This document shows, one piece after another, positions 8,037 through 16,449 of a DNA stretch of 64,000 nt. Position numbers and translations under genes: made by a program. The stretch comes from Bacillus thuringiensis (GTDB lineage Bacteria > Bacillota > Bacilli > Bacillales > Bacillaceae_G), in NCBI RefSeq assembly GCF_014932895.1, contig NZ_JACYOF010000012.1, positions 62,262 through 126,261 on the forward strand, in the 5' to 3' direction. The stretch's first letter is position 1, and the number at the start of each line of letters is the position of its first letter. The notes under the pieces are model-generated. The model saw nothing but the letters and a program-made list of their open reading frames with translations, had not been told where the DNA came from and ran no database searches.

Positions 8037-9266
8037 TTACTTCGCATAGTGCATTGACTGTTCTTTTAGCGTTTCTACAAAGCTTGTACCTGTTTTATAT
8101 TGATTCGCTCGTAAAATAAACTCCCTCGCTACTTGAAGACAAATGCGTTCTGCTCTAGCACGTGCTTCCTCATTCTCGATACAAGTAATATCTTTTACTT
8201 TCGCTAGCCCAACAATACGACGAATTAACTCAAGGCCCGTCACTGCAGCCGTATCCTCTAATACAGAGTGTAAATAAACTTCGTTAAATCCTTCTTCCTT
8301 CGCCATAATATCTGTCACATGAATATTCCAAGCATCTAAAAACTTCTTCTTAAATAAATCAATTACCTCTATCATTGTAGATTGTAACCAATCCATATAC
8401 GTATCTTTCTCAGCTCCAGACGACATGGTCGCATCTGCATTCACCCAAGCAAACATTAAATTCGCCATTACATTCCCAACGTCATATCCCATAGGTCCAT
8501 AAAAGGAAAACTCAGGATCAATAATCTTTGTGGAATCACTTTTCACAAAAACAGAACCAGTATGTAAATCACCATGAAGCAATGCCTGTGCATTCGTCAT
8601 AAAAGAAAATTTAAGCTTTGCTACTTCCATACGAAGTTCTTTATCACTATAAATATACTCTCTAATCCATCCTTCATTTAATGGGAATAACTCATTACGC
8701 TTATTATGATTTGTAAATGGCTCAGAGTATACGAGGTCTTCTGTAATCTCGCATAACTCAGGATTTATATAATTCTTCACAAGCTCCTTCTTCTCTTTAT
8801 GATTCATTACAACATCCGATGTTAATAAAAGTGTATTTACCATAAAGGTAGTTAAATCGTCAGCAAGCCTCGGAAATATTTGGTGATTTATAAGTGCTGT
8901 ACGTAATATTGTGTGATCTGATAAATCTTCCATCACACAGCAATTCATCACACTATCAAACAAATACACCGTTGGAACAAGTCCAGGTGCTAATTTCCCC
9001 TCCAGCTGCAAAACATTAGATTCAATACGAATACGATTTGTCGATAATTTAAATTCATCTGAAATACGAGCTGTATCCCCAGCCTGCTTTACGATGACAG
9101 AAATATTCTCCTTTTCATCCCAAACACGAAACACATAATTTAAATTTCCATCACCTATTTCTTTACACTGTAACCCCTTTGCATATTCAAACTTAGATAC
9201 TTTCTCTTTCACATATGCAATCACATCTTTAGCTTCCATTAAAAAATACTTCGTGAACTTAGACAT
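8037..9266 (-). CDS. drdK: 5-deoxyribose kinase (DrdK-like), MtnK family, 409 aa
   Basis: Kinase of the choline-kinase/APH fold, as in methylthioribose kinase. The nucleotide loop [12 protein letters not shown] is at residues 37-48, the Brenner-type catalytic loop HGDLHTGSV at 231-239 and the metal-binding DPEF at 250-253. In this operon it should phosphorylate C1 of 5-deoxyribose or methylthioribose-like sugars. GTGGAGGGGA supports the ATG at 9266. A sigma-A promoter lies about 110 nt upstream and a cre-like palindrome lies in the leader, so glucose repression is likely. There is no SAM riboswitch, unlike mtnK operons for methionine salvage. Assignment to drd rather than mtn is inference from context. 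Confidence 0.78.
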   Translation of the reverse strand: MSKFTKYFLMEAKDVIAYVKEKVSKFEYAKGLQCKEIGDGNLNYVFRVWDEKENISVIVKQAGDTARISDEFKLSTNRIRIESNVLQLEGKLAPGLVPTVYLFDSVMNCCVMEDLSDHTILRTALINHQIFPRLADDLTTFMVNTLLLTSDVVMNHKEKKELVKNYINPELCEITEDLVYSEPFTNHNKRNELFPLNEGWIREYIYSDKELRMEVAKLKFSFMTNAQALLHGDLHTGSVFVKSDSTKIIDPEFSFYGPMGYDVGNVMANLMFAWVNADATMSSGAEKDTYMDWLQSTMIEVIDLFKKKFLDAWNIHVTDIMAKEEGFNEVYLHSVLEDTAAVTGLELIRRIVGLAKVKDITCIENEEARARAERICLQVAREFILRANQYKTGTSFVETLKEQSMHYAK

Positions 9267-9285
9267 GGTTTCCCCTCCACACTAA

Positions 9286-9301
9286 TTGTAAGCGTTTTCT
9301 A
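9286..9301. promoter_or_regulatory. cre-like site (CcpA) in the drd leader
   Basis: TTGTAAGCGTTTTCTA matches the CcpA consensus WTGNAARCGNWWWCAW at all but one position. It lies 20 bases before the kinase start, downstream of the predicted promoter, the usual arrangement for roadblock repression. Confidence 0.65.
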
Positions 9302-9381
9302 AGAGCTATAAAAAAATAATCGGGTAAAAATTTTTATCCTATTATATATATTCTTCTTTTTGAAAGATATATCTAGGTTTT

Positions 9382-9409
9382 ATTATATCTCGTTCATACC
9401 TTGAGTCAA
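9382..9409 (-). promoter_or_regulatory. Sigma-A promoter of the drd operon
   Basis: On the minus strand: TTGACT (9404-9409), a 16-base spacer and TATAAT (9382-9387). The predicted leader of about 110 nt has none of the conserved S-box blocks seen before metN in this same window. Confidence 0.65.
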
Positions 9410-9729
9410 TGTTTCTCATTATCCTTGCACTATACTGCCTAATTATATATTTAAGATAACAAAAATTGTCCAAAAAGATTCCGATTCATTTTATTTTATT
9501 TATTGCAGAATTCTTTGTAAAATAGAAGTAAGCAGTTCCTTTTTAAATACACAACTTCTAAGAAATATTTCCTTCCTAAGAATTTATACTTACACTATAT
9601 CTCTAAACTACATACTAATCTTTCATCTACTCTTTTAAAATGAATACCCTAAAAATTACCGCTCAATTCCCTAGTAGCTTTAATTGAGAATAAATATTAA
9701 TTAAATTGGAATAAAGTTGCTTTATTCTC
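9410..9729. other. AT-rich intergenic stretch with no recognisable feature
   Basis: Between the drd promoter and the ahpC promoter I see no ORF with a ribosome binding site, no strong hairpin and no repeat. It is simply very AT-rich. Confidence 0.6.
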
Positions 9730-9759
9730 TTGACAAAATAACCACTTCTATATGATAAT
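9730..9759 (+). promoter_or_regulatory. Sigma-A promoter of ahpCF
   Basis: TTGACA (9730-9735) and GATAAT (9754-9759) are 18 bases apart, about 100 bases before the ahpC start. The PerR box begins 10 bases downstream. Confidence 0.65.
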
Positions 9760-9769
9760 TAATATCGAA

Positions 9770-9784
9770 TTAGAATTATTATAG
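9770..9784. promoter_or_regulatory. PerR box of ahpCF
   Basis: TTAGAATTATTATAG matches the PerR consensus TTATAATnATTATAA with two changes and lies over the predicted transcription start. Peroxide-induced derepression of ahpCF by PerR is well known in Bacillus. Confidence 0.75.
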
Positions 9785-9857
9785 TTAATTAAAAAATATA
9801 TTTTATGAGCAAACTATTTTTTGATGCTCAAAACCAACATTTAGGAGGAACTTTAAT

Positions 9858-10421
9858 ATGTTATTAATCGGCACAGAAGTAAAACCGTTTAAAGCTAATG
9901 CTTACCATAATGGAGAATTTATCCAAGTTACTGACGAAAGCTTAAAAGGAAAATGGAGCGTAGTTTGTTTCTACCCAGCAGACTTCACATTCGTTTGCCC
10001 AACTGAACTTGAAGACTTACAAAACCAATATGCAACTCTTAAAGAGTTAGGCGTTGAAGTATACTCTGTATCTACAGATACTCACTTCACTCACAAAGCA
10101 TGGCACGATAGCTCAGAAACTATCGGCAAAATCGAATACATTATGATTGGTGACCCAACTCGCACAATCACTACAAACTTCAACGTTTTAATGGAAGAAG
10201 AAGGTCTTGCTGCTCGTGGTACATTTATCATCGATCCAGACGGCGTTATCCAATCTATGGAAATCAATGCTGACGGTATCGGCCGTGACGCAAGTATTCT
10301 TGTTAACAAAGTTAAAGCAGCTCAATACGTACGTAACAACCCAGGTGAAGTTTGCCCAGCTAAATGGCAAGAGGGTTCTGCAACACTTAAACCAAGCCTT
10401 GACCTTGTAGGCAAAATCTAA
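9858..10421 (+). CDS. ahpC: Alkyl hydroperoxide reductase subunit C (2-Cys peroxiredoxin), 187 aa
   Basis: Reduces hydrogen peroxide, organic peroxides and peroxynitrite in the cytoplasm. The peroxidatic Cys47 is in [12 protein letters not shown] and the resolving Cys166 in GEVCPAKW. The full length of 187 aa is standard for AhpC of this type. AGGAGG precedes the ATG. It is followed after 14 nt by ahpF, which recycles its disulfide. Codon use is strongly biased to favoured codons, as expected for an abundant protein. A PerR box and a good promoter lie upstream. Confidence 0.97.
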   Translation: MLLIGTEVKPFKANAYHNGEFIQVTDESLKGKWSVVCFYPADFTFVCPTELEDLQNQYATLKELGVEVYSVSTDTHFTHKAWHDSSETIGKIEYIMIGDPTRTITTNFNVLMEEEGLAARGTFIIDPDGVIQSMEINADGIGRDASILVNKVKAAQYVRNNPGEVCPAKWQEGSATLKPSLDLVGKI

Positions 10422-10435
10422 GGAGTTCGATCAAA

Positions 10436-11962
10436 ATGATACTAGATGCAGATATAAAAACACAACTATCCCAATACCTTCAATTAATGGAGAACGATAT
10501 TTTACTTAAAGTTAGCGCAGGAGACGATAACGTATCTAAAGATATGTTAGCTCTAGTAGATGAATTAGCTACTATGTCATCTAAGATTACAGTAGAAAAA
10601 GCTGAACTAGAGAGAACACCAAGCTTTAGCGTAAATCGCCCTGGCGAAGACACTGGTGTCGTATTTGCTGGTATTCCATTAGGACACGAGTTTACTTCAT
10701 TAGTGTTAGCTTTACTACAAGTGAGTGGACGTGCTCCAAAAGTTGAACAAAAATTAATCGATCAAATCAAAAACATTCAAGGCGAATATCATTTTGAATC
10801 TTATATCAGCCTAAGTTGTCATAACTGTCCTGATGTTGTACAAGCTCTTAACGTAATGAGCGTTCTAAACTCTGGTATTACACATACTATGATTGATGGC
10901 GCTGCATTCAAAGAGGAAGTAGAAAGCAAAGACATCATGGCAGTACCAACTGTTTACCTAAATGGTGAATCTTTCGGAAGCGGTCGTATGACACTTGAAG
11001 AAATTTTAGCTAAAATGGGTAACGGTCCAGATGCATCAGAGCTTTCTGATAAAGATCCTTACGATGTTCTTGTTGTTGGTGGCGGCCCTGCTGGTGCAAG
11101 TGCAGCAATTTATGCAGCACGTAAAGGCATCCGTACTGGTATCGTTGCTGAGCGCTTCGGTGGTCAAGTAATGGATACTATGGGCATTGAGAACTTCATC
11201 AGTGTAAAACGCACTGAAGGTCCTAAGCTAGTAGCAAGCCTTGAAGAGCACGTAAAAGAATACGACATCGATGTAATGAATCTACAACGTGCGAAACGTT
11301 TAGAGAAAAAAGAACTTATTGAAGTGGAACTTGAAAACGGCGCTATTCTGAAAAGTAAGAGCGTAATCGTTTCTACAGGTGCTCGCTGGCGTAACGTTGG
11401 CGTACCAGGTGAAGCTGAGTTCAAAAATAAAGGTGTAGCATACTGCCCACACTGTGACGGTCCATTATTCACTGGAAAAGACGTAGCAGTTATCGGCGGA
11501 GGTAACTCTGGTATTGAAGCAGCTATCGACTTAGCAGGTATTGTTAAGCACGTAACTGTTCTTGAATTCATGCCAGAATTAAAAGCTGACGCTGTATTAC
11601 AAGAACGTCTTAACAGCCTACCAAACGTAACTGTTCTGAAAAACGTTCAAACGAAAGAAATCACTGGTACTGACAAAGTAAACGGTATTTCTTACATCGA
11701 TCGTGAAACTGAAGAAGTTCATCACGTTGAATTACAAGGTGTATTCGTACAAATCGGTCTTGTGCCAAACACAGACTGGTTAGGCGAAACTGTTGAACGC
11801 GTTCGCGGTGAAATCGTAACAGATAAGCACGGCGCTACAAACGTACCAGGAGTGTTTGCTGCAGGTGACTGTACAAATAATCCGTACAAACAAATCATCA
11901 TCTCTATGGGTTCAGGTGCAAACGCAGCTTTAGGTGCATTTGATTACTTAATCCGTAACTAA
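10436..11962 (+). CDS. ahpF: Alkyl hydroperoxide reductase subunit F, 508 aa
   Basis: Flavoprotein that passes electrons from NADH to AhpC. An N-terminal double-thioredoxin domain carries the CHNC pair (Cys128, Cys131). A TrxR-like body follows, with FAD motif GGGPAG at 215-220, the redox pair CPHC (Cys337, Cys340) and the nucleotide motif GGGNSG at 354-359. It ends with the FAD-contact segment [15 protein letters not shown]. Length is normal for the family. It is cotranscribed with ahpC and closed by a strong terminator. Confidence 0.97.
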   Translation: MILDADIKTQLSQYLQLMENDILLKVSAGDDNVSKDMLALVDELATMSSKITVEKAELERTPSFSVNRPGEDTGVVFAGIPLGHEFTSLVLALLQVSGRAPKVEQKLIDQIKNIQGEYHFESYISLSCHNCPDVVQALNVMSVLNSGITHTMIDGAAFKEEVESKDIMAVPTVYLNGESFGSGRMTLEEILAKMGNGPDASELSDKDPYDVLVVGGGPAGASAAIYAARKGIRTGIVAERFGGQVMDTMGIENFISVKRTEGPKLVASLEEHVKEYDIDVMNLQRAKRLEKKELIEVELENGAILKSKSVIVSTGARWRNVGVPGEAEFKNKGVAYCPHCDGPLFTGKDVAVIGGGNSGIEAAIDLAGIVKHVTVLEFMPELKADAVLQERLNSLPNVTVLKNVQTKEITGTDKVNGISYIDRETEEVHHVELQGVFVQIGLVPNTDWLGETVERVRGEIVTDKHGATNVPGVFAAGDCTNNPYKQIIISMGSGANAALGAFDYLIRN

Positions 11963-11981
11963 TTATAGAGACGCGAGTTTT

Positions 11982-12013
11982 AAAAAGCAGGTGCCTTGGC
12001 ACCTGCTTTTTTT
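11982..12013. terminator. Terminator between ahpF and the methyltransferase gene
   Basis: AAAAAGCAGGTGCC pairs with GGCACCTGCTTTTT around a 2-nt loop with T runs. It ends ahpCF and overlaps the last bases of the convergent methyltransferase gene, so it likely works in both directions. Confidence 0.85.
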
Positions 12014-12620
12014 ATAATCCTAATGTATAAACTAAAAATCTCTCATTCCCATTCTTCTCATAAGCTCCTGGCAACCTAATTTCTTTCTTCAGTTCAAACG
12101 TAGTCTGATTTTCTAAGAAGAAAATATAATCCTCCGAAGGATAGTATAGAATAATATCCACTTCTCTCTCTGCTTCTTCTACCGAACGTAAAATGTTATT
12201 TACCACATTCATAAACACTTGTACTGAAAACGGATTAAAGAAATAAAACCGATTATCACGCGGATCAATCTCATATTCCTGTGCTAAACAACACTGGAAT
12301 TGAATTTTATCTTTACTGTTTCTCACTTTTCGTGCATAACGATCACTATTATCCATCGCTTCTTTATAAAATTCTTCATTCATCTCAATTCCAACTGCTG
12401 AAGCACCGCACTTATGATGCATGTAAAAGTTTAATCTTCCTTTTCCGCACCCAAAGTCTACAACTCGATCGCTACTTTTAATCTCGTATTGATTCAACAG
12501 TTCCTCTAATCCACTATATGGTGTCGGCTCATAACGGTGATAATGCATAGACTTATTAAATCCTTTTTGCTCACCGACAGTTTTTATATGTAATACAGCG
12601 TCGTAATATTGTTCGTTCAT
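12012..12620 (-). CDS. Class I SAM-dependent methyltransferase, 202 aa
   Basis: The Rossmann-type motif I VVDFGCGKGRLNFYMH starts near residue 53 and motif II with the acidic ribose-binding residue is VGIEMNEEFY. The later FNPFSVQVF resembles the NPPF-type catalytic loop of nucleic-acid or protein N-methyltransferases (DPPY/NPPY class), though N-P-F is a variant. No target-recognition domain is present. It stands alone, converging with ahpF. The substrate is unknown. The enzyme class is secure. Confidence 0.8.
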   Translation of the reverse strand: MNEQYYDAVLHIKTVGEQKGFNKSMHYHRYEPTPYSGLEELLNQYEIKSSDRVVDFGCGKGRLNFYMHHKCGASAVGIEMNEEFYKEAMDNSDRYARKVRNSKDKIQFQCCLAQEYEIDPRDNRFYFFNPFSVQVFMNVVNNILRSVEEAEREVDIILYYPSEDYIFFLENQTTFELKKEIRLPGAYEKNGNERFLVYTLGL

Positions 12621-12674
12621 TTGTTTTCTCCTACTAAGAAATTATATTTACTATTATACACCTATACACCACAG

Positions 12675-12701
12675 AAAAAGCCTGATTTTCCATCAGGCTT
12701 T
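12675..12701. terminator. Terminator between methyltransferase and M20 hydrolase genes
   Basis: AAAGCCTGAT and its complement ATCAGGCTTT flank a short loop, with A and T runs on either side. It lies downstream of the M20 gene on the minus strand. Confidence 0.7.
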
Positions 12702-12744
12702 CAGCAATTGAAATATATCGACTTATCGACAAAATAGGAACTTT

Positions 12745-13860
12745 CTAGCCCCTGTTTTCTAATACTTTCAACACAGTTTGTTTTAATATCTCTACTCCAT
12801 CCATGATACAGCTATGATCGAACTTCATATACGGATGGTGTAATCCAGGTTGTAAGTTGGCCCCTAGTCCAAGCATAACTGCTTTTAAATGAGGTCTTTT
12901 CACTGTATAGTAATGAAAATCATCGCTTCCTGTAGTGTACAGCGGTCCCGTGCATCCCTCTTCCCCATACACTTCAAGAATACCTTTACGCATAAAGCGC
13001 TCCGCTTCTTCCGATACTTCTGCTCCTGGCGCAAGATCAATCCACTCATAAGAAATTTCGGATCCCATTGATTCAGTAGACGTAATTACGTGCTCAATTT
13101 TTTGTTTCAACTCATCTAGTAAGACATTATTTTCTGCCCTTACATCTAAACTAAAATGACCGTTTCCTGGAATGATATTTAAATTATCACCACCAGCCTG
13201 GCATCTCGTCATCTTAACAGAATGCGATGTTTGCGGTGGTAACCATATATTTTTCAATCCAATATTGATCATCGAAATAACGTCAATTGCGTTTATACCT
13301 TGATGAGGTCTCGCTCCATGTGCATCCTCTCCATGAATCGCACCTTCTAAAAAACCTGCTGCTCCGTGACGAATAGATGGTGCCGCTTGTTTCAAAGGCA
13401 ATTCCTCAATCGGTCGTAAATGAACACCAAATAGGAAGTCAGCATCATCCACAGCACCTTTCTCCACCATCTTTAAAGCACCATTTCCTTTTTCTTCAGC
13501 CGGCTGAAAAATAAATCTAACCGTACCGCTATCCCATCTCATATTCTTCAATTGTAAAACAAGTCCCATCACAATTGTCATATGAGCATCATGACCACAC
13601 GAATGGTTCGCTTTGAACTCTCCGTCCACCTCTTGCCAGAGTGCATCCATATCAGCACGAACCGCGATAACTGGATGACCGCTTCCGATTTCAGCGATTA
13701 TGCCTGGGCAATCGTCAAATGTTTTATATGAAATTCCTTCTTCTTTTAAAAAGTTAGTAATATACACCGTCGTCTCATACTCTTTCCAACTCACTTCCGG
13801 GTTTTCATGTAAATGCTGAAAAATTTCCGTTAAACGCTCTTGTAGTTCTAATGTTTTCAA
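12745..13860 (-). CDS. M20D family metallohydrolase (amidohydrolase; likely N-acyl-L-amino acid deacylase), 371 aa
   Basis: Zinc-dependent hydrolase of the AmhX/YxeP type. Metal-site motifs are VRADMDAL (67-74), SCGHDAH with Cys88 as the bridging ligand typical of M20D, QPAEE (120-124) and FGVHLRP. It starts at TTG 13860, eight bases after AAGGAG; a nearby ATG is out of frame. It diverges from a gene for an N-succinyl-amino-acid racemase followed by a GNAT transferase. In Geobacillus an equivalent trio (succinyltransferase, racemase, L-desuccinylase) converts D- to L-amino acids, so this enzyme may remove the succinyl group at the end. That role is inference; the AmhX-like amidohydrolase label is safer. 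Confidence 0.8.
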   Translation of the reverse strand: MKTLELQERLTEIFQHLHENPEVSWKEYETTVYITNFLKEEGISYKTFDDCPGIIAEIGSGHPVIAVRADMDALWQEVDGEFKANHSCGHDAHMTIVMGLVLQLKNMRWDSGTVRFIFQPAEEKGNGALKMVEKGAVDDADFLFGVHLRPIEELPLKQAAPSIRHGAAGFLEGAIHGEDAHGARPHQGINAIDVISMINIGLKNIWLPPQTSHSVKMTRCQAGGDNLNIIPGNGHFSLDVRAENNVLLDELKQKIEHVITSTESMGSEISYEWIDLAPGAEVSEEAERFMRKGILEVYGEEGCTGPLYTTGSDDFHYYTVKRPHLKAVMLGLGANLQPGLHHPYMKFDHSCIMDGVEILKQTVLKVLENRG

Positions 13861-13955
13861 CTTCCATTCTCCTTCCTAAATTCGAAGCAGTTTAATCATT
13901 CATAAAAAATCCCATTTTGAAGAATATATTGAACATTCACTCAAATGTCAAGAGA

Positions 13956-13984
13956 TTGTCCCTACATTTCTTTTGAAATATAAT
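13956..13984 (+). promoter_or_regulatory. Sigma-A promoter of the racemase operon
   Basis: TTGTCC (13956-13961), a 17-base spacer and TATAAT (13979-13984). Transcription should start near 13991, inside the left arm of the long inverted repeat that follows. Confidence 0.6.
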
Positions 13985-14044
13985 AAGGTAATTAAGATTA
14001 TAATTCAGAAAATTCTTTTTATGAATTATAATCTTAATTACCTT
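13985..14044. repeat. Perfect 23-bp inverted repeat at the predicted transcript start
   Basis: Arms 13985-14007 (beginning AAGGTAATTAAGATTATAAT) and 14022-14044 are exact complements around a 14-nt loop. It begins immediately after the -10 of the racemase promoter. In RNA it would make a long AU-rich stem at the 5' end. In DNA it could be a large operator. No oligo-U tract follows, so it is not an ordinary terminator. Confidence 0.75.
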
Positions 14045-14107
14045 CAGCCTCTTATTAATATATGTAACTTCAAATCTACAGATAATAAAAAGGACGGGAA
14101 CTATACA

Positions 14108-15217
14108 ATGAAAATTACAGCTATTCATATTTACGCAATTCGTTTACCGCTTCGCAATCCATTTGTTATTAGTTATGGCTCTTACCCTGATATGCCTTCT
14201 ATTATCGTCAAAATGGAAACAGACGAAGGCATTATCGGTTACGGTGAAGGCGTTGCTGATGATCATGTTACAGGTGAATCATGGGAAAGTACTTTCCATA
14301 CTTTAAAACATACGCTAGCTCCTGCTCTAATCGGGAAAAATCCGATGAATATCGAAAAAATACACGATATGATGAACAATACAATTTACGGTGTTCCTAC
14401 AGCGAAAGCTGCGATTGATATTGCTTGTTTTGATATAACGGGAAAAAAATTAAACCAACCTGTATATCAGTTAATTGGTGGACGATACCATGAAGAATTT
14501 CCTGTCACTCATGTCTTAAGTATCGCTCCCCCAGAAGATATGGCCGAAGAAGCTGCTTCTATGATTAAAAAAGGTTACCAATCTTTCAAAATGAAAGTCG
14601 GGACGAATGTAAAAGAAGATGTAAAAAGAATTGAAGCTGTCCGTGAGCGTGTAGGAAATGATATCGCTATTCGCGTTGATGTAAACCAAGGATGGAAAAA
14701 TAGCGCGAACACTTTAACAGCACTTCGTTCATTAAAACATTTAAACATCGACTGGATTGAACAGCCTGTTGCCGCAGATGATATTGACGCAATGGCTCAT
14801 ATTCGTTCTAAAACAGACCTTCCGCTTATGATTGATGAAGGATTAAAAAGCTCTCGTGAAATGCGCCAAATTATTAAATTAGAAGCTGCCGATAAAGTAA
14901 ATATAAAATTAATGAAATGCGGCGGCATATATCCAGCAGTAAAACTCGCTCATCAAGCTGAAATGGCCGGCATTGAATGCCAGGTTGGATCTATGGTTGA
15001 ATCATCCGTTGCCTCTTCTGCAGGATTCCATGTCGCTTTCTCAAAAAAAATCATTACTAGCGTCGAACTAACAGGACCATTAAAATTCACGAAAGACATT
15101 GGGGACTTACATTACGACGTACCATTCATTCGCTTAAACGAAAAGCCAGGATTAGGCATTGAAATAAACGAAGATACATTACAAGAACTAACCGTCTTTC
15201 AAGACGTTGTACGCTAA
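14108..15217 (+). CDS. N-succinyl-L-Arg/Lys racemase, enolase superfamily (dipeptide epimerase-like), 369 aa
   Basis: Member of the muconate-lactonizing enzyme subgroup. Acid/base lysines Lys161 and Lys163 (FKMKVG), metal ligands Asp191 (RVDVNQGW), Glu218 (WIEQPV) and Asp243 (MIDEG), and the second catalytic lysine Lys267 (NIKLMKCGG) are all present. A B. cereus enzyme of this family was shown to racemise N-succinyl arginine and lysine (established), and this sequence and context fit it. The true start is ATG 14108 (MKITAIHIYA); the open frame extends further upstream but only through the inverted repeat. A GNAT transferase follows after 14 nt and an M20 hydrolase diverges from it. An L-Ala-D/L-Glu epimerase label is the main alternative. 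Confidence 0.88.
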   Translation: MKITAIHIYAIRLPLRNPFVISYGSYPDMPSIIVKMETDEGIIGYGEGVADDHVTGESWESTFHTLKHTLAPALIGKNPMNIEKIHDMMNNTIYGVPTAKAAIDIACFDITGKKLNQPVYQLIGGRYHEEFPVTHVLSIAPPEDMAEEAASMIKKGYQSFKMKVGTNVKEDVKRIEAVRERVGNDIAIRVDVNQGWKNSANTLTALRSLKHLNIDWIEQPVAADDIDAMAHIRSKTDLPLMIDEGLKSSREMRQIIKLEAADKVNIKLMKCGGIYPAVKLAHQAEMAGIECQVGSMVESSVASSAGFHVAFSKKIITSVELTGPLKFTKDIGDLHYDVPFIRLNEKPGLGIEINEDTLQELTVFQDVVR

Positions 15218-15231
15218 AGGAGGACTCACGC

Positions 15232-15927
15232 ATGACGGTACTATACGAAGGCACATTAAAACAAAATAACGTACCATTTCACGTTACATTACTATCAAAA
15301 GAGCACATCGAACAAATTTTATCACTACAAAACGTCGTAGTTGGGGCATTAGAGGATAAAGGTCGTTTACAACCACTCTCACAAGAAGAATTTCAATACA
15401 TTCTAGAAGGAAACGGCATGATGATTGGTGCTTTTATCGAAAACAAACTCATCGCATTCCGCGCTCTACTCGTCCCTCCTATCGACGATGAACATTTAGG
15501 ACTTGATATCGGCCTGTCAGAAAGCGACCTGCACTGCGTAATCTATCAAGAAATCTCAAACGTTCATCCAAACTGTCGCGGAAATGGCATGCAAAAAATA
15601 TTAGCAACAGTCATTATGGATGAATTACAAAAAGAAGACAGCAAATACGATTATGTTTGCTGCACCGTTGCACCTTTTAACATTCCGAGTTTAAAAGATA
15701 AGTTCGCGCAAGGGATGGAAATTGCTGCGCTGAAGGAGAAGTATGGTGGTAGTATGCGGTATGTTTTTGTGAAGGAGTTGCGTGGGGATAAAGAGGTGGA
15801 TTTGGAAGATGTGAGGAATGTTGCGATGAGTGATTTTAGTAGGCAAAAGAAATTGCTTGCTGAAGGCTATCGGGGCTATAAGATGGAAAAACACAATGAA
15901 ACGTATTCTGTTCAATTTAAAAAGTAA
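15232..15927 (+). CDS. GNAT N-acyltransferase (likely amino acid N-succinyltransferase), 231 aa
   Basis: GNAT fold with the acyl-CoA pyrophosphate-binding segment SNVHPNCRGNGMQKIL (R-G-N-G-M type) near residues 110-125. AAAGGAGG precedes the ATG, 14 nt after the racemase stop. Pairing with an N-succinyl-amino-acid racemase suggests it succinylates D-amino acids to feed the racemase. That is known for a Geobacillus counterpart and inferred here. The last third, from about 15700, switches to G-rich codons (TTG, GTG, AAG, GGG), unlike the first two thirds. Confidence 0.82.
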   Translation: MTVLYEGTLKQNNVPFHVTLLSKEHIEQILSLQNVVVGALEDKGRLQPLSQEEFQYILEGNGMMIGAFIENKLIAFRALLVPPIDDEHLGLDIGLSESDLHCVIYQEISNVHPNCRGNGMQKILATVIMDELQKEDSKYDYVCCTVAPFNIPSLKDKFAQGMEIAALKEKYGGSMRYVFVKELRGDKEVDLEDVRNVAMSDFSRQKKLLAEGYRGYKMEKHNETYSVQFKK

Positions 15928-15954
15928 AGATCCACCTTTTACTTTTTAGAAACC

Positions 15955-15997
15955 AAGAAAGATGAAACCTTAACAATAATTAGGTTTCATCTTTCTT
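15955..15997. terminator. Bidirectional terminator
   Basis: 16-bp perfect arms (AAGAAAGATGAAACCT and its complement) separate the GNAT gene from a convergent hypothetical gene. Confidence 0.85.
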
Positions 15998-16020
15998 AAA
16001 AAAATACATTTTAATAGATC

Positions 16021-16347
16021 TTAACGTCCATTTAAATTAGTTAAAAAAGTACTTAATTCATTCTCTGACTGAAATTTAAACGAATAACCATAATGTATAA
16101 GACTTTCCCCTTTATTCTTTCTCTTAGGGAACTGTCTTAACGTCGTATTATGGTATTTACCACTACTTCTATTCATTAAACTATCATTATTTTCTACAGT
16201 TTTAGGATTTAACACAATGCTAATTTCGACATTATGTAACAAATATACTACTTCTTTACTTTGGCTATTCTCAAATTCTATAGCCTTGCTAGTTTCTCTT
16301 ATGAACGTATAATTATTTTCATCAAAAGCTGCTTTTAGCCCCTTCAT
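16021..16347 (-). CDS. Hypothetical protein, 108 aa
   Basis: Soluble and unremarkable. The sequence suggests alternating strands (FIRETSKAIEFENSQ, VVYLLHNVEISIVLNP) followed by a basic loop (RQFPKRKNKGES) and a terminal helix (SENELSTFLTNLNG). GGGGGGAGTATGAA-type ribosome binding bases precede the ATG. No family is recognised and the neighbours give no hint of function. Its composition is as AT-rich as the accessory genes around it. Confidence 0.6.
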   Translation of the reverse strand: MKGLKAAFDENNYTFIRETSKAIEFENSQSKEVVYLLHNVEISIVLNPKTVENNDSLMNRSSGKYHNTTLRQFPKRKNKGESLIHYGYSFKFQSENELSTFLTNLNGR

Positions 16348-16449
16348 TTCATACTCCCCCCTCTTTCATGTTACATACTGTTATTGTGATATAAACAGAA
16401 GTATCTGTCTAACATATCACTGTCACCCCTTTAAAAATAATAATCACTC

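Noticed and set aside
9266-9409. S-box (SAM riboswitch) before the MtnK-like kinase, as expected for mtnKA
   Set aside because: None of the conserved S-box blocks is present in the leader, although they are plain before metN in this window.
13973-14107. Upstream extension of the racemase frame through the inverted repeat
   Set aside because: It begins upstream of the predicted transcription start and adds residues with no counterpart in the enolase superfamily; MKITAIHIYA is a normal start.
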